64,000 nucleotides of DNA. Source: Arthrobacter sp. NtRootA1. Its GTDB lineage: Bacteria; Actinomycetota; Actinomycetes; Actinomycetales; Micrococcaceae. The stretch spans positions 3,472,001 to 3,536,000 of the forward strand of contig NZ_AP024630.1 of the NCBI RefSeq assembly GCF_019976975.1. Direction: 5' to 3'. Both the position numbers and the translations under genes were made by a program. The number at the start of each line of letters is the position of its first letter. The stretch's first letter is position 1. Below are positions 54,239-61,995 of this stretch, piece by piece. Below the pieces are notes generated by a model that saw only the letters and a list, made by a program, of their open reading frames with translations, was not told the DNA's origin and did not search any database.

Positions 54239-55429
54239 ATGGGCAGATATGCAGTAAAAGCTGGCGGCCCACCCGCCACAGGTTTCTGCCGGTTGGTGCC
54301 CTCCCGGGCTGCAGTCCTGTTTCTCGCGGCTTTTCTGCTGGCGTCTTGCACGGGTAGTCCGTCGTCGCCAGGTTCCGCGGCCACCCCTGGCGGCTCCATT
54401 AGCTCCAGCATCCCCGTGTCGCCAGGGACCGGCACCACCTCCGGGTCGGTACCGCCTGCCGTTCCACAAAAACTGGAGATACAGCAAAAGCTCGACGCCG
54501 GCTTGCAGCTTCCGTGGTCCGTCGTCTTCCTGCCGGACGGCACAGCCATCGTGTCAGAACGCGATTCGGCCCAGGTCAAAAGCATCCGTGACGGCCGGAC
54601 AACCACCATCGGGGAGGTTACCGGCGTCGTGCCTGGTGGTGAAGGTGGGCTTCTGGGCCTTGCCCTGTCTCCTGGCTTCGCCAGTGACCACTGGCTTTAC
54701 GCCTACTTCACCTCGGCCACCGACAACCGGATCGCCAGAATGCGCTTGTTGGAAGAGCCAAGAGGCACTTTGAGGCTTGGCAGCCCTGAAGTGGTCTTTT
54801 CCGGCATATCAAAAGCTTCGACCCATAACGGCGGCCGTATCCGCTTTGGCCCTGACGGATTCCTGTATGTGGGCACCGGCGATTCGCAGCGCCGGGAACA
54901 GCCGCAGGATACACACGCCTTGGGCGGAAAGATCCTGCGGCTGACTCCTGAGGGACGCGCCGCTCCGGGCAACCCGTTCGGTGATAACCCTGCCTATAGC
55001 TATGGACACCGGAATGTTCAGGGCTTGGCGTGGGACAGCGAAGGAAGGTTGTGGGCCAGCGAGTTTGGTCCGGACGTGGACGACGAACTGAACCTGATTA
55101 CCCCTGGCGGGAACTATGGGTGGCCCACAGTGACGGGAGCCCCGGGCCGCAGCGGGTTCATTGATGCCAAAGTTGTTTGGCCTTCAACCTCTGACGCGTC
55201 GCCCAGCGGATTGGAAATTGTCGACGGCGTGGCCTACACGGGCGCCCTTCGCGGCGAACGGCTTTGGGTCGTCCCGCTTAACGGCGAGAATGCGGGTTCG
55301 CCTGTGGCTTACTTCACAGGCGAGTATGGTCGACTAAGGGACGTCGCCAAGGCTCCCGACGGGACGCTGTGGGTCCTCAGCAACAACAGAAACCCTGATT
55401 TTGCGCTGATTTTGAGACCCTCATCGTGA
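54239..55429 (+). CDS. PQQ-type sugar dehydrogenase lipoprotein (GDH-B fold)
   Basis: A 396-residue soluble-glucose-dehydrogenase-like protein. The signal peptide (AAVLFLAAFLLASC) ends in a lipobox LASC, then a Ser/Thr/Pro linker of about 45 residues. The six-bladed propeller has LPWSVVFLPDG, GGEGGLLGLALSPGF, THNGGRIRFGPDGFLYVGTG (catalytic-type His), YGHRNVQGLAW and GGNYGWP. PQQ synthesis genes are not in the window, and many homologues are called sugar dehydrogenases without proof. Strong AGGAGAG ribosome-binding site. Membrane-anchored, outward facing. Confidence 0.9.
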   Translation: MGRYAVKAGGPPATGFCRLVPSRAAVLFLAAFLLASCTGSPSSPGSAATPGGSISSSIPVSPGTGTTSGSVPPAVPQKLEIQQKLDAGLQLPWSVVFLPDGTAIVSERDSAQVKSIRDGRTTTIGEVTGVVPGGEGGLLGLALSPGFASDHWLYAYFTSATDNRIARMRLLEEPRGTLRLGSPEVVFSGISKASTHNGGRIRFGPDGFLYVGTGDSQRREQPQDTHALGGKILRLTPEGRAAPGNPFGDNPAYSYGHRNVQGLAWDSEGRLWASEFGPDVDDELNLITPGGNYGWPTVTGAPGRSGFIDAKVVWPSTSDASPSGLEIVDGVAYTGALRGERLWVVPLNGENAGSPVAYFTGEYGRLRDVAKAPDGTLWVLSNNRNPDFALILRPSS

Positions 55430-55477
55430 ATCCAGATCCCTTGGTACCGCCGATTTCCCTCATCCGCCGAAGTCGTG

Positions 55478-55546
55478 TAGAGTTACATGTCGTTGCGGAG
55501 ATCGCCGAGGGAACAAAGCCCCCGGGTTTGGTCGAATTCAACAGCT
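55478..55546 (+). promoter_or_regulatory. tRNA-Lys promoter, copy 1
   Basis: GTGTAGAGTTA with TAGAGT at 55478-55483 as -10, followed by TGTCGTTGCGGA about 6 nt on. The same block recurs 271 nt downstream before the second tRNA-Lys, showing that promoter and tRNA were duplicated together. Confidence 0.55.
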
Positions 55547-55619
55547 GCACCTCTAGCTCAACTGGCAGAGCAATTGACTCTTAATCAATGGGTTCCGGGT
55601 TCGAGTCCCGGGGGGTGCA
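55547..55619 (+). tRNA. tRNA-Lys (CTT), copy 1
   Basis: A 73-nt tRNA. Acceptor GCACCTC with GGGGTGC, anticodon stem ATTGA/TCAAT with loop CTCTTAA giving CTT, T-arm CCGGGTTCGAGTCCCGG. CCA is encoded (55620-55622). A strong terminator follows. Confidence 0.97.
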
Positions 55620-55626
55620 CCAAGGG

Positions 55627-55663
55627 AAGGCCTTGGAGTGATATTCACTCCAAGGCCTTTTTT
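55627..55663 (+). terminator. Terminator after tRNA-Lys copy 1
   Basis: A 14-bp perfect stem AAGGCCTTGGAGTG (55627-55640) with CACTCCAAGGCCTT (55646-55659), a 5-nt loop and a T6 run. Classical rho-independent terminator 5 nt past the tRNA CCA. Confidence 0.93.
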
Positions 55664-55748
55664 CATTACTTCATTGCGCCCGGACACTACTCATCGTGGA
55701 ATGCATCACGCCGGGATGATGCTGGTTAGCGGCGGTCAAAATGTGGTG

Positions 55749-55816
55749 TAGAGTTATCTGTCGTTGCGGACGTCAATGGAGAATATGACTCCTTCGTATT
55801 GACCGAAACAATAGCT
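55749..55816 (+). promoter_or_regulatory. tRNA-Lys promoter, copy 2
   Basis: TAGAGT at 55749-55754 in GTGTAGAGTTA followed by TGTCGTTGCGGA, matching copy 1. The leader between it and the tRNA differs from copy 1 in sequence, indicating that the duplication is not recent. Confidence 0.5.
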
Positions 55817-55889
55817 GCACCTCTAGCTCAACTGGCAGAGCAATTGACTCTTAATCAATGGGTTCCGGGTTCGAGTCCCGGGGGGTGCA
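55817..55889 (+). tRNA. tRNA-Lys (CTT), copy 2
   Basis: The 73-nt body is identical to copy 1. Unlike copy 1 it lacks an encoded CCA (CACAGA follows), so its 3' end must be added post-transcriptionally. Confidence 0.97.
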
Positions 55890-55896
55890 CAGAATA

Positions 55897-55936
55897 GTAA
55901 AGGCTCCGGATCGTTGCTACGCTCCGGAGCCTTTAC
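55897..55936. terminator. Hairpin after tRNA-Lys copy 2
   Basis: A perfect 14-bp stem GTAAAGGCTCCGGA (55897-55910) with TCCGGAGCCTTTAC (55923-55936) and a 12-nt loop. It ends the tRNA transcript, and may also serve the convergent MarR gene whose stop is at 56041. Confidence 0.75.
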
Positions 55937-56040
55937 TGCTTCCTGTGGACTTTTCTGCTTTCCCATGCCCGGAAAATTCTTTACCGGCGTGGGTCAGCGG
56001 ATAAGTCACGTTCAATTGGCCACGTTCGGGCGGGTCGGCC

Positions 56041-56499
56041 TCAAGGCTGCGGGTTGGCATCCCCCGCCGAGCCGTCAAGCGCGGGTATTCCAGCAAGGCC
56101 CCGGACGACGATCTTGAGTTCGTCGCGCAGCCGGGCGGTATCGACCTCAACCAAGGCGAGCACGTCCTGCTCAAGCCGCACCGCTTCGGCCAAAGCTGCA
56201 GAGCCGGCGTCGGTGAGCGTCACAACGTGACTGCGGCGATCCGAGTCGCTGCGCTGACGACTGACATGCCCGTGCAGCTCAAGCCTTGCAAGAGTAGTGC
56301 CCATGGTCTGCGCTTTGACCCTGGCAACTTCAGCCAAAGCAGCCTGCGTAATGGGCCCTTTCGCAGCAAGGACTTCCATGGCGATCACGCCGGCATGCGT
56401 CAGTCCGATGTTCTTCAATTTTTCATTCCATGAGATTTCCACGAGCCGCGCAGCCGTTGAAAGCAATCGCGTGGTGGGCCATCTCTCCATATCTGGCAT
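56041..56499 (-). CDS. MarR-family transcriptional regulator
   Basis: A 152-residue winged-helix MarR protein. The helix-turn-helix region includes HAGVIAMEVLAAKGPITQAALAEVARVKAQTMGTTLARLELHGHV, followed by the wing RQRSDSDRRSHVVTLTDAG (given in two overlapping parts). The start MPDMERWP at 56499 is chosen from three candidates; the frame extends to 56628 with unlikely sequence. It is divergent from bcp, 85 nt apart, so regulation of the peroxiredoxin is possible, as redox-sensing MarR proteins often flank such genes. No cysteine is evident in the regulator, arguing against an OhrR mechanism. Confidence 0.88.
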   Translation of the reverse strand: MPDMERWPTTRLLSTAARLVEISWNEKLKNIGLTHAGVIAMEVLAAKGPITQAALAEVARVKAQTMGTTLARLELHGHVSRQRSDSDRRSHVVTLTDAGSAALAEAVRLEQDVLALVEVDTARLRDELKIVVRGLAGIPALDGSAGDANPQP

Positions 56500-56584
56500 G
56501 CCGACAGTATATGCGCGCGGAAGCTGCTGCCGTTGCTTCTGGCCACTAAGCTGGGGAGTCGCGAACGTTAGCAAGGAGCAAATT

Positions 56585-57058
56585 ATGGCGGAACGTCTTA
56601 TTCCCGGCGATGTAGCCCCGGACTTCACACTTCAAGACCAAGATGGCAACGACGTCAGTCTTTCCGACTTCCGTGGACGGAAGGTCATTGTCTACTTTTA
56701 TCCGGCAGCATCTACGCCCGGCTGCACCAAGGAGGCCTGTGATTTCAGGGACAACCTCGCATCCCTCCAGACTTCTGGTTATGAAGTTGTGGGAGTCTCT
56801 CCAGATTCCGTGAAAGCACTTGCCAGGTTCGCGGGGGAAGAACAGCTGACGTTCCGCATACTCTCGGACGCAGAGCATTCGGTGGCCGATGCCTATGGCG
56901 CTTGGGGCGAGAAAAAGAATTATGGCCGCACCTACATGGGCCTCATCCGTTCCACCATCGTGGTGGATCCGGACGGAAAGGTCGGCTTGGCCCAGTACAA
57001 CGTCCGAGCCACGGGGCACGTCGCCAAGCTTCGTCGCGACCTCAAACTCGACAAGTAG
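56585..57058 (+). CDS. bcp: Thioredoxin-dependent peroxiredoxin (Bcp/PrxQ)
   Basis: A 157-residue Bcp/PrxQ peroxidase that reduces hydroperoxides. The catalytic motif is YPAASTPGCTKEACDFRD, with peroxidatic Cys in TPGC and resolving Cys five residues on, the alpha2-helix intramolecular disulfide type. The start ATG 56585 has AAGGAG 8 nt upstream; the frame opens at 56297 but that overlaps the MarR gene. The usual length is 150-160. Confidence 0.96.
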   Translation: MAERLIPGDVAPDFTLQDQDGNDVSLSDFRGRKVIVYFYPAASTPGCTKEACDFRDNLASLQTSGYEVVGVSPDSVKALARFAGEEQLTFRILSDAEHSVADAYGAWGEKKNYGRTYMGLIRSTIVVDPDGKVGLAQYNVRATGHVAKLRRDLKLDK

Positions 57059-57121
57059 CGGGTACACTGGAGGCCGGAAGAAGGCTACGGTCAGCCCATT
57101 GGGCAGTCCAGTGGCCGGCCA

Positions 57122-57203
57122 GCGCGAGTGGTGAAATTGGCAGACACGCAGGATTTAGGTTCCTGTGCCTTCGGGCGTGGGGGTTCAAGTCCCCCCTTGC
57201 GCA
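57122..57203 (+). tRNA. tRNA-Leu (TAG)
   Basis: An 82-nt class II tRNA. Acceptor GCGCGAG with CTTGCGC (one G-U), anticodon stem CAGGA/TCCTG with loop TTTAGGT giving TAG, a long variable arm (TGCCTTCGGGCG), T-arm GGGGGTTCAAGTCCCCC. CCA is not encoded. Confidence 0.96.
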
Positions 57204-57210
57204 CACAGTT

Positions 57211-57255
57211 ACCCCCGGTTCGATGAGCATTTCATTCGGACCGGGGGTGTTCTTT
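57211..57255 (+). terminator. Terminator after tRNA-Leu
   Basis: ACCCCCGGT (57211-57219) pairs with ACCGGGGGT (57240-57248), followed by GTTCTTT. It starts 8 nt after the tRNA body. Confidence 0.8.
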
Positions 57256-57279
57256 CCTCAAGCAGACGGGGACCATGCC

Positions 57280-57303
57280 GGGTTATAGGACAAAACGTGT
57301 GTA
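57280..57303 (+). repeat. Left terminal inverted repeat of the IS
   Basis: 24 bp reading GGGTTATAGGACAAAACGTG plus TGTA, exactly complementary to 58546-58569. The 8-bp ACCATGCC target copy lies directly outside. Confidence 0.92.
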
Positions 57304-57316
57304 AATCCCGGGTGTG

Positions 57317-58447
57317 TCATGATCGTCCGGCCCAGCCTGCGCGGTGCCAGAGGCCTTCATCGGGGCTGAGGCCGGTGCTGTAGATCTCGGGGCCGGGCTC
57401 CGGTTCTGTGGTTGTGCTGGCGTTGGTCCTGCCGGGTTTGTAGTGCCGGTTTTCGATGAGCTTCGCCGGGGGCCGGGGTTGGTCGCTGTGGAGGTAGAGG
57501 TACCACTCGATGGCGCGTTTTTGGTGGTCCTCGCTCATGCCCCGGTGGGCCCGCAGGATCAATCGGAGTTGCGCGTTGGTGCCTCCTTCGATCCGGTTGG
57601 TCGTCGAGGCGATATCCAGTCCGGTGTATTCAGCCTGCAGATAGGTAAAGAGGGTCCCGGCTTGGCCGAGTCGTTCCAGCAGCCGGTAGGCCTTGCGGAG
57701 TCTGTCGTGGGTGTACCACCAGGTTTGGTTGGCCCGGACCCATCCCGGAGCCATGGCCGTAGCGGTGCGGTAGGTGCGGGCCTTGACCAGATGCCCGTGT
57801 TCCTGATGCCAGTCATTGAGACCCGCGAGCCAGGCGGCTGCTTCGGCGGGGGCTTTGATCCTGGTCAACGCCCGTCCCAGCCGCAGCAATGCTTTGCCCG
57901 CATCCGTTCGGGGCCGGCTGGTCAGGTAGGTCCGGACATTGCGTTGGACATGGACCAGACACCGTTGGACCGCGGTTTCTGACCAGCACTCCGACAGGGC
58001 TGCGGCGATCCCCGAACCGCCGTCAGTGATCACCACGCGAGGGGCAGGGAACCGTTGCAGCAGCGCCGCCCACGCGGCCTTTTTCTCGGTGTCGCACCAC
58101 TGCCAGCCAAGCACGTAATCACCGGCAACAGCGATCAGGCAGCACCACGACCCGACAAAGATCCCATCGACCTGGATCTGGTCATGGACCTCCCCGGTCA
58201 CGGGAATGCGCGGGGCGATGTTCCAGCACCAGGCCGTGCGCCGTCGGAAGGACCGGGCCGTGCCGAACATGGTCAGCGACGACTGGCCTGAAGTGCCTAA
58301 CAACCAACCAAGAAACGCCTCCAGCTCAGCGCGACGGCTGACATCCGGACGTTGACCGGAACGGCTCGCCCCGCAGTTCAGGCACCGGTAGCGCTGTTTG
58401 CCCGCTGCCGTTTTCCCGTTCCGTACCAGCGTCTGGCCGCAGACCAA
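57317..58447 (-). CDS. IS1249-family transposase
   Basis: About 376 residues. An N-terminal zinc ribbon (CLVCGQT...YRCLNCGAS) is followed by a DDE domain: first Asp in IQVDGIFVGSW, second in VVITDGGSGIAAAL, Glu in TTNRIEGGTNAQLR. The codon I start from is TTG (58447). The first ribbon Cys is encoded by the codon before it, so the true start is probably a few codons upstream, where the frame is open to 58481 without ATG or GTG. The C-terminus (about 340-376) is polar. The gene occupies almost the whole element. Confidence 0.9.
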   Translation of the reverse strand: MVCGQTLVRNGKTAAGKQRYRCLNCGASRSGQRPDVSRRAELEAFLGWLLGTSGQSSLTMFGTARSFRRRTAWCWNIAPRIPVTGEVHDQIQVDGIFVGSWCCLIAVAGDYVLGWQWCDTEKKAAWAALLQRFPAPRVVITDGGSGIAAALSECWSETAVQRCLVHVQRNVRTYLTSRPRTDAGKALLRLGRALTRIKAPAEAAAWLAGLNDWHQEHGHLVKARTYRTATAMAPGWVRANQTWWYTHDRLRKAYRLLERLGQAGTLFTYLQAEYTGLDIASTTNRIEGGTNAQLRLILRAHRGMSEDHQKRAIEWYLYLHSDQPRPPAKLIENRHYKPGRTNASTTTEPEPGPEIYSTGLSPDEGLWHRAGWAGRS

Positions 58448-58545
58448 ACATTCCCCAGATATGCAAGCACCCCAGCCACCCTAAGCTCCAAAAGCTTAGC
58501 TATCCCGGAATTCGCCCGCCAGCGCTGGAAAGCAGGCCCAACCAA

Positions 58546-58569
58546 TACACACGTTTTGTCCTATAACCC
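58546..58569 (-). repeat. Right terminal inverted repeat of the IS
   Basis: The inverse complement of 57280-57303. The second ACCATGCC target copy follows at 58570-58577. Confidence 0.92.
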
Positions 58570-58677
58570 ACCATGCCCGCAACGCGCCTGAACCGGCACC
58601 GGGGGCGTTCAACTAGACTGGAATGCGGTCTGGCCGAAGCCGGCCACAGCACTTCCGACCGGCTTGAGGGGACAAGA

Positions 58678-60345
58678 GTGGCAAGCAGCATGATACGGCG
58701 GCTGGGAATACTGTTCACGGCAGTCTTCGTGATTTTGGGACTGGCATCATGTACCGGAACGCCGGGACCCGCGGCCTCATCGTCGGCAAGCAGCACGGCA
58801 GTCGCGGAGCCGACGGCTACCTTTAATTTCGGTACAGCATCCATGCCGTTGGGCCTCGACCCTGCAATGACAGCAGATTCGGAGTCATATCGCGTGACCC
58901 GCCAGGTCCTTGAGGGACTTGTAGGCGTCGACGGCACCACCGGGCAGACTACCCCCCTGCTCGCCACGGAATGGAAAGACAGCAACAACGGGCTGAGCTA
59001 CGACTTCAAGCTCCGTGAAAAAGTAACCTTCCATGATGGAACGCCGTTCGATGCGGCCGCCGTTTGCGCCAACTTCAACCGCTGGTTCACGTTCCCCGCC
59101 GACCTGAGGAAACGAGCGCCAGGAATCTCGTTCCAAAGCGTCTTCAAGGCATATTCAGACGAGCCAGTGTTTTCGATCTTCAAGGACTGCAAGGTTGTTT
59201 CCGCCAGCAACGTCCAGATCAACCTCACCCGGCCCTTCACAGGTTTCCTGCAGGCCCTGACGCTGCCGGCCTTTGCGATCTCCTCCCCCACCGCCTTGGA
59301 AGGGCAGAAGGCCAACGTCCTGGACAAGGTGCAAAATGGCCAGGCAGTGTCCGCATACGCCGGCCATCCGGTGGGGACAGGTCCTTACGTATTCACTGCC
59401 TGGGACGAACACAAGATCACGCTGACCAGCTACAAGGGCTACTGGGGCAACAGGGGCCAAATCGGCGTTATCAACTTCATTCCTTACGACCACGCAGAAA
59501 CGCGACAGCAAGCGCTCCTGGACGGCAAGATCGACGCCTACGATCTAGTGACGTCCGGAACCTTTGATCAACTGGTCAAAAAGGGTGTCCAGATCATCCA
59601 GCGTGACCCGTTCTCGGTGATGTACCTCGGCATGAACCAAGCGGTTGCACCCTTGGACAAGCTGGAAGTCCGCCAGGCCATCGAGATGGCTATTGACAAA
59701 GAATCGCTTATCCGCAGGTTCTTCATAGACAACACTGCGCAAGCTTCACAATTTGTTCCCCCGAAGCTCAGTGGTTTCAACAACAATGCCCCATCTTTGG
59801 GATACAACCCGGAGAAGGCGAAGGAGCTTCTGGAGAAGGCCGGCTACAAAGGCGAGGAACTGAAGTTCTACTATCCGCTGAACGCCACGCGGGCCTACAT
59901 GCCCACGCCAGAGAAGATCTATGCCGAGATCAGCCGGCAGCTGGTAGCCGTCGGCATCAATATCAAGCCGGTTCCCGTGGACTGGGAGGACGGCTATCTC
60001 CAAAAAGTGCAGTCCCCTGGCGATCACGCCTTGCACCTCCTGGGATGGAATGGCTCCTATGCGGATGCTGACAACTTCCTGGGCCCGCTTTTCGGCGAGG
60101 CCAGGGGTGAGTTCGGTTATACGGATTCGGAAGTTTTCCACAAGATCGAGCGGGCCCGCGCCCTGCCCGACGGCGATGACCGCAACACCCAGTACCAGGC
60201 CATCAATGCCGAGATAGCGGCGTCAGTACCGGCCGTGCCCATAGCCTTCCCTATCTCTGCGCTTGCCCTGTCCGACAAGGTGGAAAGCTATCCCGCTTCA
60301 CCTGTCCTCAACGAAGTTTTCACAAACGTCCGCTTAAAGCCTTGA
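58678..60345 (+). CDS. ABC transporter solute-binding lipoprotein, family 5
   Basis: About 555 residues of SBP_bac_5 (dipeptide/oligopeptide/nickel-type) protein. Signal peptide MIRRLGILFTAVFVILGLASC with lipobox LASC; then FGTASMPLGLDPAM, LREKVTFHDGTPFDAAAVC (domain I core), GHPVGTGPYVFTAW and a C-terminal half with HLLGWNGSYADADNF. Ligand is unknown. The start is GTG 58678, with GAGGGG at suitable spacing, rather than ATG 58690. No permease or ATPase genes adjoin it, so it is an orphan that must work with components elsewhere. The IS insertion ends only ~108 bp upstream and may have replaced its promoter. Confidence 0.88.
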   Translation: MASSMIRRLGILFTAVFVILGLASCTGTPGPAASSSASSTAVAEPTATFNFGTASMPLGLDPAMTADSESYRVTRQVLEGLVGVDGTTGQTTPLLATEWKDSNNGLSYDFKLREKVTFHDGTPFDAAAVCANFNRWFTFPADLRKRAPGISFQSVFKAYSDEPVFSIFKDCKVVSASNVQINLTRPFTGFLQALTLPAFAISSPTALEGQKANVLDKVQNGQAVSAYAGHPVGTGPYVFTAWDEHKITLTSYKGYWGNRGQIGVINFIPYDHAETRQQALLDGKIDAYDLVTSGTFDQLVKKGVQIIQRDPFSVMYLGMNQAVAPLDKLEVRQAIEMAIDKESLIRRFFIDNTAQASQFVPPKLSGFNNNAPSLGYNPEKAKELLEKAGYKGEELKFYYPLNATRAYMPTPEKIYAEISRQLVAVGINIKPVPVDWEDGYLQKVQSPGDHALHLLGWNGSYADADNFLGPLFGEARGEFGYTDSEVFHKIERARALPDGDDRNTQYQAINAEIAASVPAVPIAFPISALALSDKVESYPASPVLNEVFTNVRLKP

Positions 60346-60424
60346 CGATTCCCTGTAATTTCAGTATTGCGTCTGCCCGGGGATATTCTGTGACAGCCAG
60401 TGCCGCCGCTAACGGAGATTGATC

Positions 60425-61930
60425 GTGACCTTCATTTCCAAGAATCAACATGCCGACGTCGTCCTTATTGGCGGCGGAATCATGAGTGCCACCCTTGGTG
60501 CGTTCATCAAGCAACTCGAACCCACCTGGACCATCTCCCTCTTTGAACGACTCGATGAAGCGGGACTCGAAAGCTCCGGACCATGGAACAACGCCGGCAC
60601 CGGACATGCTGCGCTGTGTGAGCTTAACTACTCCCCCGCGGCCAAGGACGGCTCCGTGGATCCTTCCAAGGCCATCCACATCAATGAGCAGTTCCAACTT
60701 TCGCGCCAGTTCTGGTCCCATCTAGTGGACAGCAATGTCATTGGCTCCCCCAAGGGCTTCATCAACACTGTTCCGCACATGAGCTTTGTCATCGGCGAGG
60801 ACCACGCGAACTTCCTGAAGACCCGGTACGAGGCCCTCAAGCCCAACACGCTGTTCCGCAGCATGGAATACACCGAGGACCAGGACAAGATCGCCAAGTG
60901 GGCGCCCCTTATCGTCAAGGGCCGGGACCGCAAGCAGCGCGTTGCCGCTACCCGTGCGGCGGAAGGCACCGACGTCGATTTCGGCGCACTGACCCGTGAA
61001 CTGACCGGCTACCTGCGGAACACCGGCGCCGAAGTCAACTTTGGTCACGACGTCACCAACATCCATCGTGCATCAGGTGGCGGTTGGGATCTTTCCCTCA
61101 AACACCCAAAATCAGGTGAACACGGCCGCATCCACGCCAAGTTCGTCTTCGTGGGCGCCGGTGGTGGCGCGCTCCACCTGCTTCAAGCCTCAGGCATCCC
61201 GGAAAGCAAGGGCTATGGCGGATTCCCCGTCTCCGGCCAGTTCTTCCGCTGCACAGACCAGTCCATCACGTCGCAGCACAGCGCCAAGGTCTATGGCCAG
61301 GCGTCCGTTGGCGCCCCACCCATGTCCGTCCCCCACTTGGATACCCGGTTCGTTGATGGCAAGCGTTCCCTCCTCTTTGGGCCGTACGCTGGTTTCTCCA
61401 CGAACTTCCTGAAGACCTCCAGCTACCTGGACCTCCCGCTGTCCATCCGCCCGGGGAATATTATTCCGATGCTGGCAGTGGCCAAGGACAATATGGACCT
61501 CACTGCGTACCTCATTAAAGAGGTGGCCAAGCGCCACGAGGCCAAGGTGGAATCCCTGCGTGAGTACTATCCCGAGGCCGTCGGCGGTGATTGGGAGCTG
61601 ATCACTGCAGGCCAACGCGTCCAGATCATCAAGAAGCACCCACAAAAGGGCGGCGTCCTGCAGTTCGGCACCGAAGTCATTGCCTCCCGCGATGGATCCA
61701 TCGGTGCGCTGCTGGGCGCATCTCCGGGAGCCTCCACTGCTGTTCCGATCATGATTGAACTGCTGCAGAAGACGTTCCCCAAGAACTTCAAGGGTTGGCA
61801 GTCCAAGCTCAAAGACATGATGCCCGGCTACGGCGTGAAGCTTAACGAGAACCCTGAGCTTGCCGCCGAGCTTGAAGCGAGCACTGCACGGTCGCTGCAA
61901 CTGGAAGTGGCCAACGCCCTCCAAAGCTAG
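60425..61930 (+). CDS. mqo: Malate:quinone oxidoreductase
   Basis: A 501-residue membrane-peripheral FAD enzyme that oxidises malate to oxaloacetate and feeds electrons to menaquinone, bypassing NAD malate dehydrogenase. FAD-binding [18 protein letters not shown], then [32 protein letters not shown] and the C-terminal [17 protein letters not shown] are diagnostic. The start is GTG 60425 with GGAG 7 nt upstream; a TTG two codons earlier is less well placed. Confidence 0.96.
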   Translation: MTFISKNQHADVVLIGGGIMSATLGAFIKQLEPTWTISLFERLDEAGLESSGPWNNAGTGHAALCELNYSPAAKDGSVDPSKAIHINEQFQLSRQFWSHLVDSNVIGSPKGFINTVPHMSFVIGEDHANFLKTRYEALKPNTLFRSMEYTEDQDKIAKWAPLIVKGRDRKQRVAATRAAEGTDVDFGALTRELTGYLRNTGAEVNFGHDVTNIHRASGGGWDLSLKHPKSGEHGRIHAKFVFVGAGGGALHLLQASGIPESKGYGGFPVSGQFFRCTDQSITSQHSAKVYGQASVGAPPMSVPHLDTRFVDGKRSLLFGPYAGFSTNFLKTSSYLDLPLSIRPGNIIPMLAVAKDNMDLTAYLIKEVAKRHEAKVESLREYYPEAVGGDWELITAGQRVQIIKKHPQKGGVLQFGTEVIASRDGSIGALLGASPGASTAVPIMIELLQKTFPKNFKGWQSKLKDMMPGYGVKLNENPELAAELEASTARSLQLEVANALQS

Positions 61931-61995
61931 GCCATCCGGAGCTGCGGCCGGTTACCGTCAGCCGAATTATTCCGTAGATCCCAGGAGACTATGCA

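Larger units (their letters stand above)
57280..58569. mobile_element. IS1249-like insertion sequence (IS256 family)
   Basis: The element is 1290 bp. Perfect inverted termini begin GGGTTATAGGACAAAACGTG and extend 24 bp (57280-57303 and 58546-58569). An 8-bp target duplication ACCATGCC flanks both ends (57272-57279 and 58570-58577), the size typical of IS256-family transposition. It encodes one transposase on the minus strand. Intact termini, exact duplication and an open frame mark a recent insertion, between the tRNA-Leu terminator and the solute-binding protein gene. Confidence 0.93.

Noticed and set aside
56500..56628. Longer start for the MarR regulator
   Set aside because: The extension is non-conserved and would overlap the bcp coding region and ribosome-binding site on the other strand.
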